A DNA stretch of 7,278 bases, taken from assembly GCA_937925565.1 (NCBI GenBank), contig CALALM010000426.1, positions 1-7,278 on the forward strand, read 5' to 3'. The position numbers and the translations under genes are program-made. The notes under the pieces are model-generated. The model worked only from the letters and a program-made list of their open reading frames with translations. It was not told the origin of the DNA and searched no databases. Origin of the DNA: an uncultured Centipeda sp. (GTDB lineage Bacteria > Bacillota > Negativicutes > Selenomonadales > Selenomonadaceae). This document shows positions 6,394 through 7,278 of the stretch, piece after piece. Position 1 is the stretch's first letter, and each line of letters opens with the position of its first letter.

Positions 6394-6532
6394 TGGATCT
6401 ATACTAAAAAAGTAGACACAAAACAGGACTTTATATTACACTTCAGTAAACACAAAGGAGGAATGGTTTCTATGACACATCGTCCCTACGACGAGGATTT
6501 CAAAAAATCCATCGTCGCCCTCTATCAAAAAT
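6394..6532 (+). mobile_element. Left end of an IS3-family element (IS150-like), interrupted
   Basis: The sequence changes at 6394 from phage coding DNA to TGGATCTATACTAAAAAAGT, followed by AGACAC. This looks like an IS3-family terminus, beginning with TG as is usual, and an orfA with a strong ribosome site follows. The element is cut at about 6532 by an IS256-type end. Its orfB and right end are not in the window and should lie beyond the IS256 copy. The exact left boundary is inferred, since the target-site duplicate cannot be seen here. Confidence 0.65.
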
Positions 6533-6543
6533 GGAGTCTGTGA
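6472..6543 (+). pseudogene. IS3-family transposase OrfA, truncated after about 20 codons
   Basis: The start ATG at 6472 follows AAAGGAGG (6454-6461) with 10 nt spacing; an ATG at 6463 is too close to that site. The residues MTHRPYDEDFKKSIVALYQ match the start of OrfA in IS150-like elements, where a helix-turn-helix that binds the IS ends normally follows. Here the match stops after ALYQ and the frame ends in KWSL and a TGA that come from the inserted IS256-type end (from about 6533). A normal OrfA is about 100-170 residues long, so this copy cannot work. The frame also stays open upstream to 6358, but that part lies in the phage gene remnant and the IS end and is not coding. Confidence 0.75.
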
Positions 6544-7278
6544 AGAAAAGGCTATAAATCGGATCTTCTATGATGTGTGCAAGTGTTAATCAGGCAATCT
6601 GTTAGGATACATAATCGCCAGTTCGCCTCGGATTTTACCCCAGTTCTTTATCGGCATCGTCCATTTCTTAGTGGCTTCAAACGTCGTCAAATAAAGAACC
6701 TTTAATAACGCTTGTGCACTAGGAAATACGCTCCGTTGTCGATTTAATCTGCGGTATGATGCATGAAGACTCTCTATGATATTCGTGGTATAAAATGCGG
6801 TGCGAACACCCATAGAGAACTTGAATATCGGTGTTATGACGTCCCAATGATCATACCATCTCCGCATGACCGCTGGATAATGGGAACTCCATTTTTTATC
6901 TGCCTCTTCCAGTCTTTTGAGGGCGGTCTTTTCATCAGGAGCCGTGTATATGCTGCGAAGATCCTTGGCAAAGAATTTCATGTCCTTATGCGCCACATAT
7001 TTCAGGGGATTGCGTACCATGTGTACGATGCAGCGCTGATGCTCCGTTTCCGGAAAGGCCGCCTCTACCGCTTCCTTGAGCCCGCTGAGCCCGTCAGAGC
7101 AAAGGATAAGAACATCTTGAACCCCTCGATTTTTTAGGCTGTTAAGAACGCCAAGCCAATATTTGCTGCTCTCATTTTCTCCAATTTCAATGGTTAAGAC
7201 TTCTTTTCGCCCAGCATCGTTAATCCCTACAACGACGTAGGCCGCAAGTTTGCTTACGATGCTGTCCTGACGCACGGA
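6533..7278 (-). mobile_element. IS256-family insertion sequence (transposase 3' half and right end)
   Basis: An IS256-family transposase gene and its downstream non-coding end run from the right window edge to about 6533. The break is placed where the OrfA similarity of the interrupted IS3 element stops. The terminus then begins GGAGTCTGTGAAGAAAAGGC and lies about 50 bp beyond the transposase stop. The left end and any 8-bp target duplication are outside the window. Both the terminal repeat and the exact base of the junction are therefore inferred. Confidence 0.78.
6586..7278 (-). CDS. IS256-family transposase, C-terminal 230 residues (5' end outside the window)
   Basis: This DDE transposase (mutator type) moves its own element. 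The visible 230 residues are the C-terminal part of a protein of about 400, and the frame is open to the window edge. A GTG at 7275 is an internal Val, not a start. Visible landmarks are the strand VLILCSDGLSGLKEA with the second catalytic Asp (about residue 62 of the visible part), then QRCIVHMVRN with the conserved Cys-x2-His. The segment YTTNIIESLHASYRRLNRQR carries the final catalytic Glu (about residue 169), followed by SVFPS. The first catalytic Asp should lie about 10 residues beyond the window edge. The close match to the IS905/IS1191-like subgroup is remembered, not searched. The visible part has no stop or frameshift, so the copy may be active. Confidence 0.95.
   Translation of the reverse strand, partial: SVRQDSIVSKLAAYVVVGINDAGRKEVLTIEIGENESSKYWLGVLNSLKNRGVQDVLILCSDGLSGLKEAVEAAFPETEHQRCIVHMVRNPLKYVAHKDMKFFAKDLRSIYTAPDEKTALKRLEEADKKWSSHYPAVMRRWYDHWDVITPIFKFSMGVRTAFYTTNIIESLHASYRRLNRQRSVFPSAQALLKVLYLTTFEATKKWTMPIKNWGKIRGELAIMYPNRLPD

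Noticed and set aside
6413..6437. Possible promoter TAGACA...TATATT in the IS3 left end
   Set aside because: The spacer is about 13 bp, too short for a normal sigma-70 promoter.
6358..6471. Upstream ATG of the frame that contains the IS3 OrfA
   Set aside because: This stretch is phage remnant plus the IS terminus; the ribosome site at 6454-6461 supports the start at 6472.
1..7278. CRISPR arrays, tRNA or rRNA genes, attachment sites
   Set aside because: No regularly spaced short repeats, no cloverleaf-like tRNA and no rRNA-like stretch were seen. The only direct repeat is within the tape measure gene.

Overview
The window is the tail-morphogenesis module of a contractile-tailed (myovirus-type, P2-like) prophage, read almost entirely on the minus strand and broken at its upstream end by insertion sequences. 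Gene order along the minus strand (right to left) is: a decayed minor-tail (gpZ/HK97 gp10-like) gene, a tail-terminator-like protein, a small unknown protein, the tail sheath, the tail tube, a tail assembly chaperone, and a large tape measure protein that runs off the left edge. The host looks like a Firmicute with moderately GC-rich DNA. Strong AGGAGG-type ribosome sites and the style of the tail and IS proteins suggest a Selenomonas-like Negativicute, but that is a low-confidence inference from remembered sequence style, not a search.

Right edge (6194-7278). Two mobile elements are nested. The left end of an IS3-family element (from about 6394) cuts into the minor-tail gene. Its orfA is in turn cut after about 20 codons by an IS256-family element (from about 6533), whose transposase C-terminal half fills the rest of the window. 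What remains of the minor-tail gene also carries probable frameshifts, so the prophage is probably defective or decaying.

Tail operon (2577-6194). The genes are tightly packed, with ATGA overlaps or ribosome sites embedded in the preceding stop, as expected for one transcript with translational coupling. The chaperone gene ends in a textbook -1 programmed frameshift signal: a T TTT TTA heptamer, then an 8-nt spacer, then a stem-loop that contains the zero-frame stop. The -1 frame stays open for 60 more codons and gives a 177-residue fusion, the counterpart of P2 gpE/E+E' and lambda gpG/gpGT.

An inverted cassette sits between the chaperone and the tape measure gene, where P2-like phages usually have only a short gap. 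It is a plus-strand gene for a 67-residue single-span membrane protein with its own near-consensus promoter, ribosome site and intrinsic terminator. This is the architecture of a phage moron. Its promoter overlaps the ribosome site and start codon of the tape measure gene on the other strand, and its terminator overlaps the stop codon of the frameshifted chaperone. This cassette is the most unusual thing in the window.

Left edge (1-2577). The tape measure protein has a long helical N-terminal region, a TP901-type core, hydrophobic segments, and the start of a C-terminal repeat array with a 44-residue (132-bp) period.
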